Counted from the stretch's first letter, positions 51,191 to 60,454 are shown. The stretch is 64,000 nt of DNA from Nocardia gamkensis NBRC 108242 (GCF_001612985.1 NZ_BDBM01000019.1:1-64000); one strand, 5' to 3'. The notes: generated by a model not told the origin, from the sequence alone. A program made the numbers and translations.

Positions 51191-53538
51191 CCCGGACCGA
51201 GTTCAGTACCACGACCGGTGTCGTCGGCACGCGAGTGCCGCGCATCGAGGACGCGCGCCTGGTGACCGGCAAGGGAACCTTCGTCGACGACGTGACCCGG
51301 CCGGGTATGGCACACGCGTGCTTCATCCGCAGCCCGCTCCCCCGCGCCACGATCGGCGACATCGATGTCTCCGCCGCACTCGAACTCGACGGCGTGCTGG
51401 CCGTCTACACCGCCGCGGACCTCAATTCCGGTGTCCACGAGATCTCCTACGCGCTGGACATCGTCGGCTTCCCGCCGGTGCCACGGCCGCCGCTGGCCGA
51501 GGAGGAGGTGCGGTTCGTCGGCGACCCGGTGGCCCTGGTGATCGCAATCGACCGGTATGTGGCCGAGGACGCCGCCGAACTGGTGGTCATCGACTACGAG
51601 CCACTGGAACCGGTGGTCGACTACGTCACCGCGGCGGATTCGCCGAACCTGGTGCACGCCGCGTTCGCCGGGAACTCCGCGGGCGAATTGGGCGGACGCC
51701 CCGCCGCCGATCTGGCGCCGGTGTTCGATTCAGCCGCGCATGTGGTGCGGCAGACGATCTTTCAGCAGGCATACCTGCCGGTCCCGCTGGAGACGCGCGG
51801 GATCGTGGCGGACTGGTCGGCGCCGACCGCGGAGATGACGATCTGGAGCTCCACCCAGTCACCACACGAAGTGCGCGGGTTCTGCGCCCGGCTGCTCGGG
51901 ATCGCGGAACACCAGGTGCGCGTCATCGCCCGCGACACCGGCGGCGGATTCGGCCTCAAGCAGGTCCCGTTGCGCGAGGACGCCTGCGTCCTGCTGGCGG
52001 CACGCAAACTCGGCACCGCGGTGAAGTGGATCGAGGACCGCCAGGAGAACCTGATGGCCGCGGGCATGTCGCGCCATGAGCACGCCGACGTCGGGATGGC
52101 GTTCGACAGCGAAGGAAAGATCCTCGCCGCCGCCATCGACCACGTGCAGAACGTGGGCGCCTATCCGACGCCGTCGCCGCTCACCGGCGGGGTCGTGGTC
52201 GGGATCCTGTTCCCCGGGCCGTACCGGATCACGGAAGCCTCGTTCACCGCGAAATTCCGGTACTCCAACACCGTCGGCCGCCTCGCCTACCGTGGCCCGT
52301 GGCAGTTCGAATCGGTGGCCCGCGAGATCCTGCTCGACCACGCCGCCCGGCAGATCGGCATCGACCCGATCGAGCTGCGCAGGCGGAACATGCTGCGCCG
52401 TGACGAGTTGCCGTGGGCGAACCCGAACGGCATGACCTTCGACAACATCTCACCGCTGGAAACGCTGGAGCAAGCGGTCCGGATGCTGGATTACGAAGGC
52501 TTCCGCGACCTGCAACGCCGAGCCCGCACCGAAGGCCGCTACCTGGGCGTCGGCACCTGCACCTATGTGGAGCCGACCACCGGCGGCAGCCCGTTCCTGA
52601 GCACCGAGGGCGCCACCATCCGCATCGAGCCGAGCGGCAAGGTGAACGTCTACGTCGCGGGCGGCTCCGCTGGTAACAGCTTGGAGACCACCGTCGTCCA
52701 GCTCGCCGCCGACGCGCTCGGGGCGGAGCTGGCGGATGTGCGAACGATTCAGGGCGACACCGCGATCACACCGTTCGGCGGCGGTACCGGTGGCAGCCGG
52801 TCCGGCTCGATGACGGCGGGCGCGATCGCCCGCACGGCGTCGATGCTGCGGGAACGCATCCTGGCGATCGCCGCGCACCGGCTGGGCGCGAGCGCCGACG
52901 ACATCGAGTTCAGCCGCAGCCGGGCCACCATCCGCGGGACGCCCGACAAGAGCCTGTCACTGGCCGAGATCGCCGAAATCGCCTACTTCCAGACCGATTC
53001 GCTGCCGCCGGGGGTGCCGCCCGGGCTGGAGGCGAGCGGACGCCACAAGACCCCGCAGCTGGCGATCTGGGCCAACGCCACCCACGTGTGCACCTGCGAG
53101 GTCGACATCGAGACCGGACAGGTGAAGCTGCTGCGCTACATCGTCAGCGAGGACTGCGGTCCGATGATCAACCCCAACGTCGTGGAAGGCCAGATCTACG
53201 GCGGCACCGTGCAGGGCATCGGCGGCGCGCTCTACGAGCATCTCGCCTACGACGAAAGCGGCAATCCGGTGGCCACCACCTTCCTGGACTACCTGCTGCC
53301 GACGGCCACCGAATCACCGACGATCGAGGTGGGGCACATCGAGACCCCGAGCCCGGGCCCCGGCAATTTCAAAGGCGTCGGCGAGGGTGGGGCCATCGGG
53401 GCCACCCCGGCCGTCCTCAACGCCGTGATCGACGCCCTGGCGCCGTTCGGGGTGGAGATCTCGAAGCTGCCGCTGTCCCCGGCCACGATCGTGACGCTGC
53501 TGGACGAGGCGCGTGCCGCCGGAAAGGGTCCCGAATGA
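51187..53538 (+). CDS. molybdenum hydroxylase large subunit (xanthine dehydrogenase family, CoxL-like)
   Basis: A 783-residue molybdopterin-binding subunit. It begins with VGTRVPRIEDARLVTGKGTFVDDV, has DTGGGFGLKQ, and the active-site segment LAYRGPWQFE (A367-Y-R-G-P-W) with the catalytic Glu in FKGVGEGGAIG (E733). Form I CO dehydrogenases have AYXCSFR; that Cys is absent, so this is not a CO oxidiser but a hydroxylase of another substrate, such as an aromatic ring or CoA-linked intermediate. The start ATG 51187 overlaps the leader ORF stop. The medium and small subunits follow with overlaps. Confidence 0.92.
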   Translation: MTRTEFSTTTGVVGTRVPRIEDARLVTGKGTFVDDVTRPGMAHACFIRSPLPRATIGDIDVSAALELDGVLAVYTAADLNSGVHEISYALDIVGFPPVPRPPLAEEEVRFVGDPVALVIAIDRYVAEDAAELVVIDYEPLEPVVDYVTAADSPNLVHAAFAGNSAGELGGRPAADLAPVFDSAAHVVRQTIFQQAYLPVPLETRGIVADWSAPTAEMTIWSSTQSPHEVRGFCARLLGIAEHQVRVIARDTGGGFGLKQVPLREDACVLLAARKLGTAVKWIEDRQENLMAAGMSRHEHADVGMAFDSEGKILAAAIDHVQNVGAYPTPSPLTGGVVVGILFPGPYRITEASFTAKFRYSNTVGRLAYRGPWQFESVAREILLDHAARQIGIDPIELRRRNMLRRDELPWANPNGMTFDNISPLETLEQAVRMLDYEGFRDLQRRARTEGRYLGVGTCTYVEPTTGGSPFLSTEGATIRIEPSGKVNVYVAGGSAGNSLETTVVQLAADALGAELADVRTIQGDTAITPFGGGTGGSRSGSMTAGAIARTASMLRERILAIAAHRLGASADDIEFSRSRATIRGTPDKSLSLAEIAEIAYFQTDSLPPGVPPGLEASGRHKTPQLAIWANATHVCTCEVDIETGQVKLLRYIVSEDCGPMINPNVVEGQIYGGTVQGIGGALYEHLAYDESGNPVATTFLDYLLPTATESPTIEVGHIETPSPGPGNFKGVGEGGAIGATPAVLNAVIDALAPFGVEISKLPLSPATIVTLLDEARAAGKGPE

Positions 53539-54407
53539 AGCCGGCGAGCTTCGAATACCACGCACCCGCGACCGCCGAGGAGGCCGTAGCCCTCCTGGCC
53601 GATCTCGGCGACGAGGCCAAGATCATCTCCGGCGGGCAGAGTCTCGTGCCGATGCTGGCATTGCGGCTGGCCGTCTTCGAGCATCTGGTCGACCTGCGCC
53701 GCCTGGACGAGCTGCGTGGCATCGAGACCGAGGGAGATTCCGTCCGGATCGGCGCGGCGACCACCCACGCCGAGGTCGGCCGGTCCGAGGACGTTCGCCG
53801 AGGAGTGCCGCTGCTGGCCAGGGCCACTCCACTCATCGGGCACTTCCAGATCCGCAACCGGGGAACGATCGGCGGCGCTATCGCGCACGCCGACGCCGCG
53901 GCCGAATACCCCGTGGTGGCACTGACCCTCGATGCCCGCATCGAGACACTCTCGCCGCGCGGGAGGCGCACGATCCCGGCAGCCGAGTTCTTCACCGGCA
54001 TGTGGACCACCGACCTGGCGCCCGACGAGCTGGTCACCGCGATCGTCTTCCCCGTGTGGCACGGCCGATGCGGCTTCGCCGTCGAGGAATTCACCCGCCG
54101 CAGTGGGGATTTCGCGATGGCGGGCGCGGCCGTGGCGGTCCGGCTGGACGCGGATTCCCGCGTCGAGCGGTGCGCGATCGGCTTGTTCGGCCTGGCGCCG
54201 ACCCCGCTGCGGGCCACGCGGACCGAAGCCGAGCTGATCGGGCGTCCCGTCGACGCGACGCCGGAGGAGATCGGCCGCAGCGCGACCGCGGGACTGAACG
54301 CGATCTCGTCGGATGTGCACGGCTCCGCCGACTACCGGCGCAGGGTCGGAGCGGCAATGGTGGCGCGCGCATGGCGGCGCGCCGTAGAGGAGGCCGGGAA
54401 TGACTGA
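53535..54407 (+). CDS. molybdenum hydroxylase FAD-binding medium subunit (CoxM-like)
   Basis: A 290-residue flavin subunit. It has ISGGQSLVPMLALRLA near the N-terminus and RNRGTIGGAIAHADAAAEYPVVAL, the two glycine motifs that bind FAD in CoxM/xanthine dehydrogenase medium subunits. It passes electrons from the iron-sulfur subunit to an acceptor. ATG 53535 overlaps the stop of the large subunit (ATGA), and the next gene starts eight bases before its end. Confidence 0.92.
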   Translation: MKPASFEYHAPATAEEAVALLADLGDEAKIISGGQSLVPMLALRLAVFEHLVDLRRLDELRGIETEGDSVRIGAATTHAEVGRSEDVRRGVPLLARATPLIGHFQIRNRGTIGGAIAHADAAAEYPVVALTLDARIETLSPRGRRTIPAAEFFTGMWTTDLAPDELVTAIVFPVWHGRCGFAVEEFTRRSGDFAMAGAAVAVRLDADSRVERCAIGLFGLAPTPLRATRTEAELIGRPVDATPEEIGRSATAGLNAISSDVHGSADYRRRVGAAMVARAWRRAVEEAGND

Positions 54408-54921
54408 CGTCGACATCGAGGTGCGCATCAACGGCGCCCTCCGCCGGGACCGCGTGCCGCCCCGGCTCACCTTGGCCGACTATCTGCGCGACAAGTGCGG
54501 TCTGACCGGCACCCATCTCGGGTGCGAACACGGCGTGTGCGGCGCCTGCACGGTCATGCTCGACGGACAGGCCGTACGGGCCTGCCTGGTGTTCGCCGTG
54601 CAAGCCGACGGCGCCGAACTCACCACTGTCGAAGGCATCGCCGGACCGGACGGCGAACTGTCCCCGGTGCAGGCGGCGTTCCGGGAAAAGCACGGGTTGC
54701 AGTGCGGCTTCTGCACCCCCGGCTTCATCGTGTCGGCCACGGCCTTCCTGCGCGACAATCCCGACCCCTCCGAGACCGAGATCCGCGAGGCCATTTCCGG
54801 GAACCTGTGCCGGTGCACCGGATATCAAGGCATCGTCCGCGCGGTGCGCGCCGCCGCCGATTCGATGAACGCCGCGACCGAGACCCGCGAGGCACGCGTG
54901 AGCACCGAAGGACTTCCATGA
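54400..54921 (+). CDS. molybdenum hydroxylase [2Fe-2S] small subunit (CoxS-like)
   Basis: A 173-residue iron-sulfur subunit. The plant-ferredoxin-type cluster ligands are in GCEHGVCGACTVMLDG and RACL, and the second cluster ligands in CGFCTPGFI and NLCRCTGY. The NLCRCTGYQGIVRAV region is diagnostic for CoxS/XdhA small subunits. The C-terminal tail of about 20 residues is longer than usual. It lies between the medium subunit (8-base overlap) and the CoxG-like gene (ATGA overlap). Confidence 0.93.
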   Translation: MTDVDIEVRINGALRRDRVPPRLTLADYLRDKCGLTGTHLGCEHGVCGACTVMLDGQAVRACLVFAVQADGAELTTVEGIAGPDGELSPVQAAFREKHGLQCGFCTPGFIVSATAFLRDNPDPSETEIREAISGNLCRCTGYQGIVRAVRAAADSMNAATETREARVSTEGLP

Positions 54922-55592
54922 AACTCGACAACACCTTCACCATCCCGGTTCCGGCTGCGCAGGCCTGGCAGGTGCTGCTGGATCTGGAGCGCATCGCCCC
55001 GTGCGTTCCCGGCGCCACGATCACCTCCCGGGAGGGCGACGACTTCCACGGCAAGATCAAAGTCAAGCTCGGACCCGTGGGGCTGAGCTACAGCGGCGTC
55101 ATCAAAGTGGTCTCCCAGGACGAGGCCGCCGGGATCGCCGTGCTGGAGGGACGCGGCCGCGAAACCCGCGGCAACGGAACGGCCAAGGCCACCATCACCT
55201 GCCGGCTCGTCGAATCCGACGGCAGCACGGACGTTTTCGTGGACACCGATCTGGCGATCACCGGCAAGCCCGCGCAATTCGGGCGCGGCGCGCTCGCCGA
55301 CGTGGCGGGCACGCTCATCGGCCAGTTCGCCACCAATCTCGCCGACGAGATCACCGCCTCGGCCACCCCGGAAGCGGACATCGTCGAAGCGGTCTCGAAA
55401 GCCGGCGACGCCGCGACACCGGCCGCCTCGCCCGCGGCGACCGCGCCGCGCAAGCCGGCCGAGCCGATCGACCTGCTCCGAACCGCCGGCGCGAGCAGCG
55501 CCACGCGCCTGAGCGGGTTGGCCTTCGTCGGTGTACTCGCCCTGCTGCTCGCCCTCCTGCTGCGTAAACGCTCCGCCCGATCGGCGCCCTGA
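54918..55592 (+). CDS. CoxG-like SRPBCC protein with C-terminal membrane anchor
   Basis: A 224-residue protein. Residues 1-150 form a SRPBCC/CoxG domain (FTIPVPAAQAWQVLLDLERIAPCVPGA, GPVGLSYSGVIKVV, GQFATNLADEI). CoxG proteins tether carbon-monoxide-dehydrogenase-type hydroxylases to the membrane. A Pro/Ala-rich linker leads to a C-terminal helix (GLAFVGVLALLLALLLRKR) that can anchor it. ATG 54918 overlaps the small-subunit stop (ATGA). It may couple the hydroxylase to the respiratory chain. Confidence 0.88.
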   Translation: MKLDNTFTIPVPAAQAWQVLLDLERIAPCVPGATITSREGDDFHGKIKVKLGPVGLSYSGVIKVVSQDEAAGIAVLEGRGRETRGNGTAKATITCRLVESDGSTDVFVDTDLAITGKPAQFGRGALADVAGTLIGQFATNLADEITASATPEADIVEAVSKAGDAATPAASPAATAPRKPAEPIDLLRTAGASSATRLSGLAFVGVLALLLALLLRKRSARSAP

Positions 55593-55795
55593 TGACCCGG
55601 AATATCGCGAGCACCCGCCCAATGCGGCACCTCCACATCGACACGGGCGCTTTCGCCATGGACTACCAGGCGGGCGCGGCGCAGATCGCGGACGTGGTCG
55701 CCGAATTGGGCGCCCACACCGGATTCGTGATCACCGTCGACGACAACGTCCGCCCCGGCCTGCCTCCCCTGCCGTGCGGGGAACTCTGGGATTAA
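55592..55795 (+). CDS. small hypothetical protein at the end of the hydroxylase operon
   Basis: A 67-residue open frame whose ATG overlaps the previous stop (TGATG). It contains HIDTGAFAMDYQAGAAQIADVVAEL and a C-terminal GLPPLPCGELWD. The single overlap and plausible composition support it, but no family is recognised and short high-GC frames arise by chance. Possible role with the hydroxylase is speculation. Confidence 0.4.
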   Translation: MTRNIASTRPMRHLHIDTGAFAMDYQAGAAQIADVVAELGAHTGFVITVDDNVRPGLPPLPCGELWD

Positions 55796-55949
55796 CGAGG
55801 CGTGGAGTGCCCCTTGCCCACCCTCGCCGTCACGGATCTGCACATGGTGGTGTGCTGTGCGCTGTGCACTGTCTCCTGTGCGCGATGCTGGGCTGCGGTG
55901 TGAGAAGGGGAGTCGAACCCCTCGCACTGCCCATCGTGCGCCGGAAAGT

Positions 55950-55971
55950 GGCCGGAATATCCCGTCCGGCC
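55950..55971. terminator. hairpin between convergent operons
   Basis: Seven-base stem GGCCGGA pairing with TCCGGCC around an eight-base loop. It lies between the plus-strand hydroxylase operon ending at 55795 and the minus-strand gene ending at 56021, so it may end both. No T run follows; position supports the role. Confidence 0.5.
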
Positions 55972-56020
55972 CCGGGTTCGTGCACGCCTCCGCGACGACT
56001 ACCTGCTCCACTCCCTCAGG

Positions 56021-56491
56021 TCAGTCCAGCAGCTCGACCTCCCAGTTGGAGCGCTGGATGCGCACGTCGAGTTCACGCAGCTGCCTGGCGAGGTCGTCGG
56101 CCTGCCCGCGCAGTTCGGCCACCGGCAACGCGGACAACATCTTCAGCTCCGACCGCAGCTGGCGCGCGTACCCCGGCTGCCCCTTGCCCGCCGCCGCGTC
56201 GGCGGCGGCCGTGACCAGGGAGTGCCGCAGGCGCAACGCGTCCCGGCGGGCCAGTGCGTCGGTCAAGGTGCCGTCGGTTCCGATCCGCGCCGCGGCGTTG
56301 GTGCGATTGATGCGCCGGATCAGCGTCTCGTACTCGCCGAGCACCTCCTGCGCCTCGATGAGCAGTGCCGCCGCGTTCTCGGCGGGTTCCTCCCCCTCCT
56401 GGAATCGCGCATTGCTCACAACGCGAGCACGCAACTGCTCGATCCGCCGCGCCGCATCCGCGCGCAAAGTCAACGCCTCCGCCAGCTTCAA
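56021..56491 (-). CDS. DIP1984 family protein
   Basis: A 156-residue helical protein with LKLAEALTLRADAARRIEQLRARV, RIGTDGTLTDALARRDALRLRHSL and a coiled C-terminal half. It matches the DIP1984 family of small actinobacterial and firmicute proteins of unknown function. The start is TTG 56491, with GGGAGG upstream; a longer frame begins at ATG 56575 but lacks support. It follows the mceF-like gene by about 160 bases and is probably not part of the Mce operon. The family call is moderately sure. Confidence 0.7.
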   Translation of the reverse strand: MKLAEALTLRADAARRIEQLRARVVSNARFQEGEEPAENAAALLIEAQEVLGEYETLIRRINRTNAAARIGTDGTLTDALARRDALRLRHSLVTAAADAAAGKGQPGYARQLRSELKMLSALPVAELRGQADDLARQLRELDVRIQRSNWEVELLD

Positions 56492-56555
56492 GTCCCTTAC
56501 CTCCCCGATCTCGACTCGTGCGGGTCGAGTATGTGTCATTCGGCGGCACGAGTCA

Positions 56556-56593
56556 CGCGAATTAGCCACCGCCACGGGCGCTTCGAATTCGCG
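56556..56593 (-). terminator. inverted repeat after the mce operon
   Basis: CGCGAATT (56556-56563) and AATTCGCG (56586-56593) form an eight-base stem with a 22-base loop in the 160-base gap after mceF. It may be a weak terminator or a promoter element of the next gene. Confidence 0.35.
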
Positions 56594-56653
56594 CTCACCG
56601 TCGCCACGCGCATGGCCTCGCTGCGCCGAAGGCGATCGCCGAGACCGCGACGG

Positions 56654-58093
56654 TCAGTGCGGCAGCATGTCGGTCCAGCCCCGGCCGGGCGCGGACGCCA
56701 GGTCGCTCTGCTGGTAGAGACGGCCGTCCGGGCCGAGGTAGTTGCCGGTCCGGGGGTCGTATCGGGCGATGCCGATCGAGGGGCCCTCGGAGTTCGCGGG
56801 AGCGGCCGGTGGTGGCGCACCCGGGGACCAGCGTGCATCCGGCGGAATGCCTTGCCCTTCCAGGCCCGGGTCGCGCGGGTAGGGGCCCAGCAGGGGTTGC
56901 TCGGTGGCGAGCGGCCGGAACTCCTCGTCGCTGTTGCACAGCGCCGCGGTCGGCGCCCGCTTGGCGGGGTTGTTCGCGCACGGGATATTGCGCACGCCGC
57001 GCACCGCGATATCGGAATCCTGGGGCAATTTGCAGTACAGCCCGTCCGGGGTGTCGATGGTGTCGGTCTCCTCCGGCGATCGCCACGCCGACGGCGGCAG
57101 GAAACCGACCGTGCAGGCCGGCGGATCGGAGATGCCGCCGAGCCGGAAGTCGCCCAGGCCCAGCCCGGAGGCGTTGCGATTCGGTTGCACCGCCTGGATC
57201 ATCGAGATCGCCGGCGGCAGCAGCACCAGGATCTGCTCCAGCCCGGCGTTGTAGGTCACGCCGAGTTGCCCGATGGACGTCAGGTCGGAAAGCAGGATCG
57301 GCAGCGTGAGCTTCACCGAGTCGAGCAAATGCGCGACCTCCGTGGTGAATCCGGGTCCGGACCGCAACAGCGCGCGGATCCGGGGGTCGTCGGCGACGAG
57401 CTGACCGCTGACGCCGGCTAGGCTGCGCGTCCAGATCCGGATGGCGTCGGCGGATCGCACCTGGGAATCCAGCAGCGGCCGGGAGTCTTCGATCAGCGTG
57501 CGGGTCCGGTCCCCTGTTCCGTTCAACTCGGCGGCCAGTGTCTGCGCCGAAGTCAGCAGCGAGTCCAGATCGTCTCGGGCCCCGTGCATGCCCCGGAAGA
57601 GTTCGTCGAGCAGTTCGTGCAGCTTGTCGGTCGGGATGCTGCCCACAAGGCTGCTGAGCTCGTCCAGCATCGGGCCGACCGGCTGCGGAACCGTGGTGTG
57701 GCGCAGGTCGATCACCGAGCCGTCGCGCAGGTAGGGCGGCGAGTCCGTGCGGGGCCGCAGCTCGACGTACTGCTCGCCCACCGCGGACACGCTGCGCACC
57801 TCCGCGGTGAGGTCGGCGGGGATGTGGTGGGAGCTGTCGATCTTCAGCGTGGCCCGCACGCCGTCGCCGGTGAGGTCGACCGAGCTCACCTCGCCCACTT
57901 CGACGCCGCGATAGGTGACATTGCCGAAGCGATAGAGCCCACCGGTCGTGGGCAGCTCCATGGACACGCTGATGGTGCCGACACCCGCCAGGCTGGGCAA
58001 GCGCATGTAGACGGTCGCCATCGTGGTCAGCCCGACCACCGACAGGACCGCGAAGATCAGCAATTGGGCGCGGACGAAACGCGACAGCAGCAT
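56654..58093 (-). CDS. mceF: Mce family protein MceF
   Basis: A 479-residue Mce protein. An N-terminal membrane helix (LLIFAVLSVVGLTTMATVY) precedes the MlaD/MCE domain with VTYRGVEVGEVSSVDLTGDGV, then a long helical stretch and a Pro/Gly-rich C-terminal tail with several Cys. MCE proteins form hexamers or tubes for lipid movement. It is the last of six mce genes; ATG 58093 overlaps the mceE stop (TGATG). The variable C-terminus is typical of MceF. Confidence 0.92.
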   Translation of the reverse strand: MLLSRFVRAQLLIFAVLSVVGLTTMATVYMRLPSLAGVGTISVSMELPTTGGLYRFGNVTYRGVEVGEVSSVDLTGDGVRATLKIDSSHHIPADLTAEVRSVSAVGEQYVELRPRTDSPPYLRDGSVIDLRHTTVPQPVGPMLDELSSLVGSIPTDKLHELLDELFRGMHGARDDLDSLLTSAQTLAAELNGTGDRTRTLIEDSRPLLDSQVRSADAIRIWTRSLAGVSGQLVADDPRIRALLRSGPGFTTEVAHLLDSVKLTLPILLSDLTSIGQLGVTYNAGLEQILVLLPPAISMIQAVQPNRNASGLGLGDFRLGGISDPPACTVGFLPPSAWRSPEETDTIDTPDGLYCKLPQDSDIAVRGVRNIPCANNPAKRAPTAALCNSDEEFRPLATEQPLLGPYPRDPGLEGQGIPPDARWSPGAPPPAAPANSEGPSIGIARYDPRTGNYLGPDGRLYQQSDLASAPGRGWTDMLPH

Positions 58094-59226
58094 CAGCGGC
58101 CTCCGGTGGGCGGCGGCGCGATCCCGGCACCGAGCGGGTCGGAGGTCTGCTGGGCGTAACCCGGGTCCCCGACCGCCGCCTGCACCACGGCGGTCGGATC
58201 ACCCCACGGCGTGCCCAGCAGCATCTCCCGTTTCAGCCGCGGCACCGTGAGATCGACGGTCGCGAACAGGTTCAGGTAGTCGCCTTGGACCGCGCGGTCG
58301 ATGACGGACTGGCCGTAGGGGAACACGGTCGCGTACGCCAGCGCCGCGTCGATCTGGGGGCCGACGTCGGCCAGCGCGCGCAGCGTCGGCTCCAGGTTGC
58401 GCAGGTTCGTCAGCAGATCGGTTCGGACATCGGTGATCACCGCCGTGGCGGTGTCGCTGAAGGTGCGCAGCCGATCCAGCGCCGCGGTGATGTTCGGCCG
58501 CTGCGCCAGCAGGACGTCGAGGGCGGGCGGAAGTCGTCGCAGGGTCTCGGTGACGACGTCGCGCTGTTCGGCGAACCGGCCTGCAAGCCGGTTGAGCGCG
58601 TCGATCGACGCGATGATGTCGTCGCGTTGACCGTCGAGCACGCCCATCATCGTGTCGAGGCGCACCAGCAGCGAACCGATCTGGTCCTGATGCCCGCTGA
58701 AGGCGTCGTTCAGGTTGCCGATGATCTCACCGAGCTGTCCGAGCCCGCCGCCGTTCACGACCACCGACAGCGACGCCAACGTCTGTTCGGTGGAGGGATA
58801 GGTCGAGGACTTGTTCAGCGGAATCCGGGTTCCCGAGGCCAGCCGCCCGGACGGTACGGCCCCCGCGGGAGTGTTCAGCGCGAGGTGACTGGAACCGAGC
58901 AGACTGGTCTGCCCGATCGTCGCGACGACGTTCGCGGGCACCACCGCGTCCGCGCGGATCGACGCCTCGACCACCGCGTGCCACCCGTCGAGCCGGATCC
59001 CGCTCACACTGCCGACCACCACGTCGTCGACGAGCACCGGCGAATTCGACACCAGCGTACCGACATTCGCCATCTCGACCTGGATGACGGTCGCTCCCGG
59101 GCCCTGTCCGGGCGCCCCCGGCAGTGGCAGCGAGTTCACTCCGTGCCAGCCGCATCCGGTGAGCGTGAGCAGCGAACAGGCGCCCACCGCCAGCAGTCGG
59201 CCACCCCGTCTCGGAAGAATTCTCAC
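58093..59226 (-). CDS. mceE: Mce family lipoprotein MceE (LprK-like)
   Basis: A 377-residue MCE-domain lipoprotein. The lipoprotein signal ends in LLTLTGC (Cys 25). The MCE domain includes VEMANVGTLVSNSPVLVDDVVVGSV and IGQTSLLGSSHLAL. MceE is the lipidated subunit of mycobacterial-type Mce systems, anchoring the complex to the outer leaflet. Start GTG 59226, one base after the mceD stop. The following helical region is long and hydrophilic. Confidence 0.93.
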   Translation of the reverse strand: MRILPRRGGRLLAVGACSLLTLTGCGWHGVNSLPLPGAPGQGPGATVIQVEMANVGTLVSNSPVLVDDVVVGSVSGIRLDGWHAVVEASIRADAVVPANVVATIGQTSLLGSSHLALNTPAGAVPSGRLASGTRIPLNKSSTYPSTEQTLASLSVVVNGGGLGQLGEIIGNLNDAFSGHQDQIGSLLVRLDTMMGVLDGQRDDIIASIDALNRLAGRFAEQRDVVTETLRRLPPALDVLLAQRPNITAALDRLRTFSDTATAVITDVRTDLLTNLRNLEPTLRALADVGPQIDAALAYATVFPYGQSVIDRAVQGDYLNLFATVDLTVPRLKREMLLGTPWGDPTAVVQAAVGDPGYAQQTSDPLGAGIAPPPTGGR

Positions 59227-59227
59227 G

Positions 59228-60454
59228 TCAACGCCTTCCGCCGGGGAACAGGATGTCCGCGGTGCTGGGCATGGGCGGCGGAGGACTCTCGGTCGCCACC
59301 ACCTGCGGAATCAAATGATCTTCGGTGTAGATGAGACTTTCCGGGCGCGCGGTCGGTCCGTGCAGCGGATTGACCGGGAAAGGCAGGTAATTGAAATTCA
59401 GCAGCCCGATCACCGGGCCGAGGTAATCGCGGCACTTGCGCGCCGCCTCCGCGGTCGTCGTCTGCTCCAGACTTGCGATGGACGAGCACACGAATTGCAC
59501 CGGACTGGAGAAGTTGTTCACTACGAATACGCCCGCTTCGGTCGCGGTGTCGGGGTTGTAGATGTTGTAGAAGTTGGCGATGCTCGTCGGGAAAATATGC
59601 AGCAGTTCCTCGACGTCGCCGCGGTGATCCACCAGATTCCGGGTCACCTCCGCCAGCCGCTGAACCTGTTCGGACGCGCCGCTGCGGTTGGCGGCCACGA
59701 ACCGCTGGACGTCCGCGACCGCGACCGACAGCTCCGACAGCGCGGCGTCGAGTTCGGATCTGCTGTCGTCGAGCACGCTCGAGAGGCTGGCCAGCCGGTT
59801 CTGGAATTCGACGATCTGCACATCGCTGTCGCGCAGCACCGTCACGAAGTGCTGCAATTCGGTGATGATGCCGACGATGTCGCCGCTGCCGTCGGCCAGT
59901 ACCCGTCCGATGCCGGACAGCTGCGCCAGGGTCTGCCGCAACTTGTCCCCGTTGCCCGCCATCGCGTCCGCCGCGCGGTCGATGAACCGGCCGGTGGAAC
60001 TGCCTGCCAGGTCGAGTCCGGGACCGAGTTCGGTGGCCAGCCGGGTGAGCTGGGTCTTGACCTCGTCCCATTCGACCGGGACGGCGGTGCGTTCCAAGGG
60101 GATGACCGCTCCGTTTGGCAGCGTCGGCCCCTGCGAGCGGTAGGCGGGCGTCAGCTGCACGTAGCGGGCGCCGACGAGACTCTGGGCGACGATCACCACC
60201 TTGGCGTCGGCCGGAATCGGTACGTCGCGGTCGACGGCCAGCACCATCTCGGCACTGGTGCCGCGCGGTTGGATGGAGACGATCCGCCCGACTTCCACAC
60301 CCGCCACGCGTACGTCGTCACCCGGATAGATGGCGGTGGCGGAGGCGAAGACCGCACGAATCGTCCGGGGGCCGAACGCGGCCCGGTATCCGAGGTGAGC
60401 GCCGATGACGATCAGCGACAAGACCAGCACCGCTGCCAGGATTCTCTTCTTCAT
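59228..60454 (-). CDS. mceD: Mce family protein MceD
   Basis: A 408-residue Mce protein with an N-terminal membrane segment (ILAAVLVLSLIVIG), the MCE domain (YPGDDVRVAGVEVGRIVSIQP, QSLVGARYVQLTPAY) and the helical region with HIFPTSIANFYNIYNPD, typical of MceD. The Pro-rich C-terminus (ESPPPPMPSTADILFPGGRR) is extended. ATG 60454 overlaps the mceC stop (ATGA). Confidence 0.92.
   Translation of the reverse strand: MKKRILAAVLVLSLIVIGAHLGYRAAFGPRTIRAVFASATAIYPGDDVRVAGVEVGRIVSIQPRGTSAEMVLAVDRDVPIPADAKVVIVAQSLVGARYVQLTPAYRSQGPTLPNGAVIPLERTAVPVEWDEVKTQLTRLATELGPGLDLAGSSTGRFIDRAADAMAGNGDKLRQTLAQLSGIGRVLADGSGDIVGIITELQHFVTVLRDSDVQIVEFQNRLASLSSVLDDSRSELDAALSELSVAVADVQRFVAANRSGASEQVQRLAEVTRNLVDHRGDVEELLHIFPTSIANFYNIYNPDTATEAGVFVVNNFSSPVQFVCSSIASLEQTTTAEAARKCRDYLGPVIGLLNFNYLPFPVNPLHGPTARPESLIYTEDHLIPQVVATESPPPPMPSTADILFPGGRR

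Noticed and set aside
51187..53538. Aerobic CO dehydrogenase.
   Set aside because: The active-site segment is AYRGPW, without the Cys of AYXCSFR, so CO oxidation is unlikely.
55905..55940. tRNA-like T-arm on the minus strand (GGTTCGA in a five-base stem).
   Set aside because: No matching acceptor, D-arm or anticodon stem is found in the adjacent sequence. A remnant attachment site is possible but unsupported.
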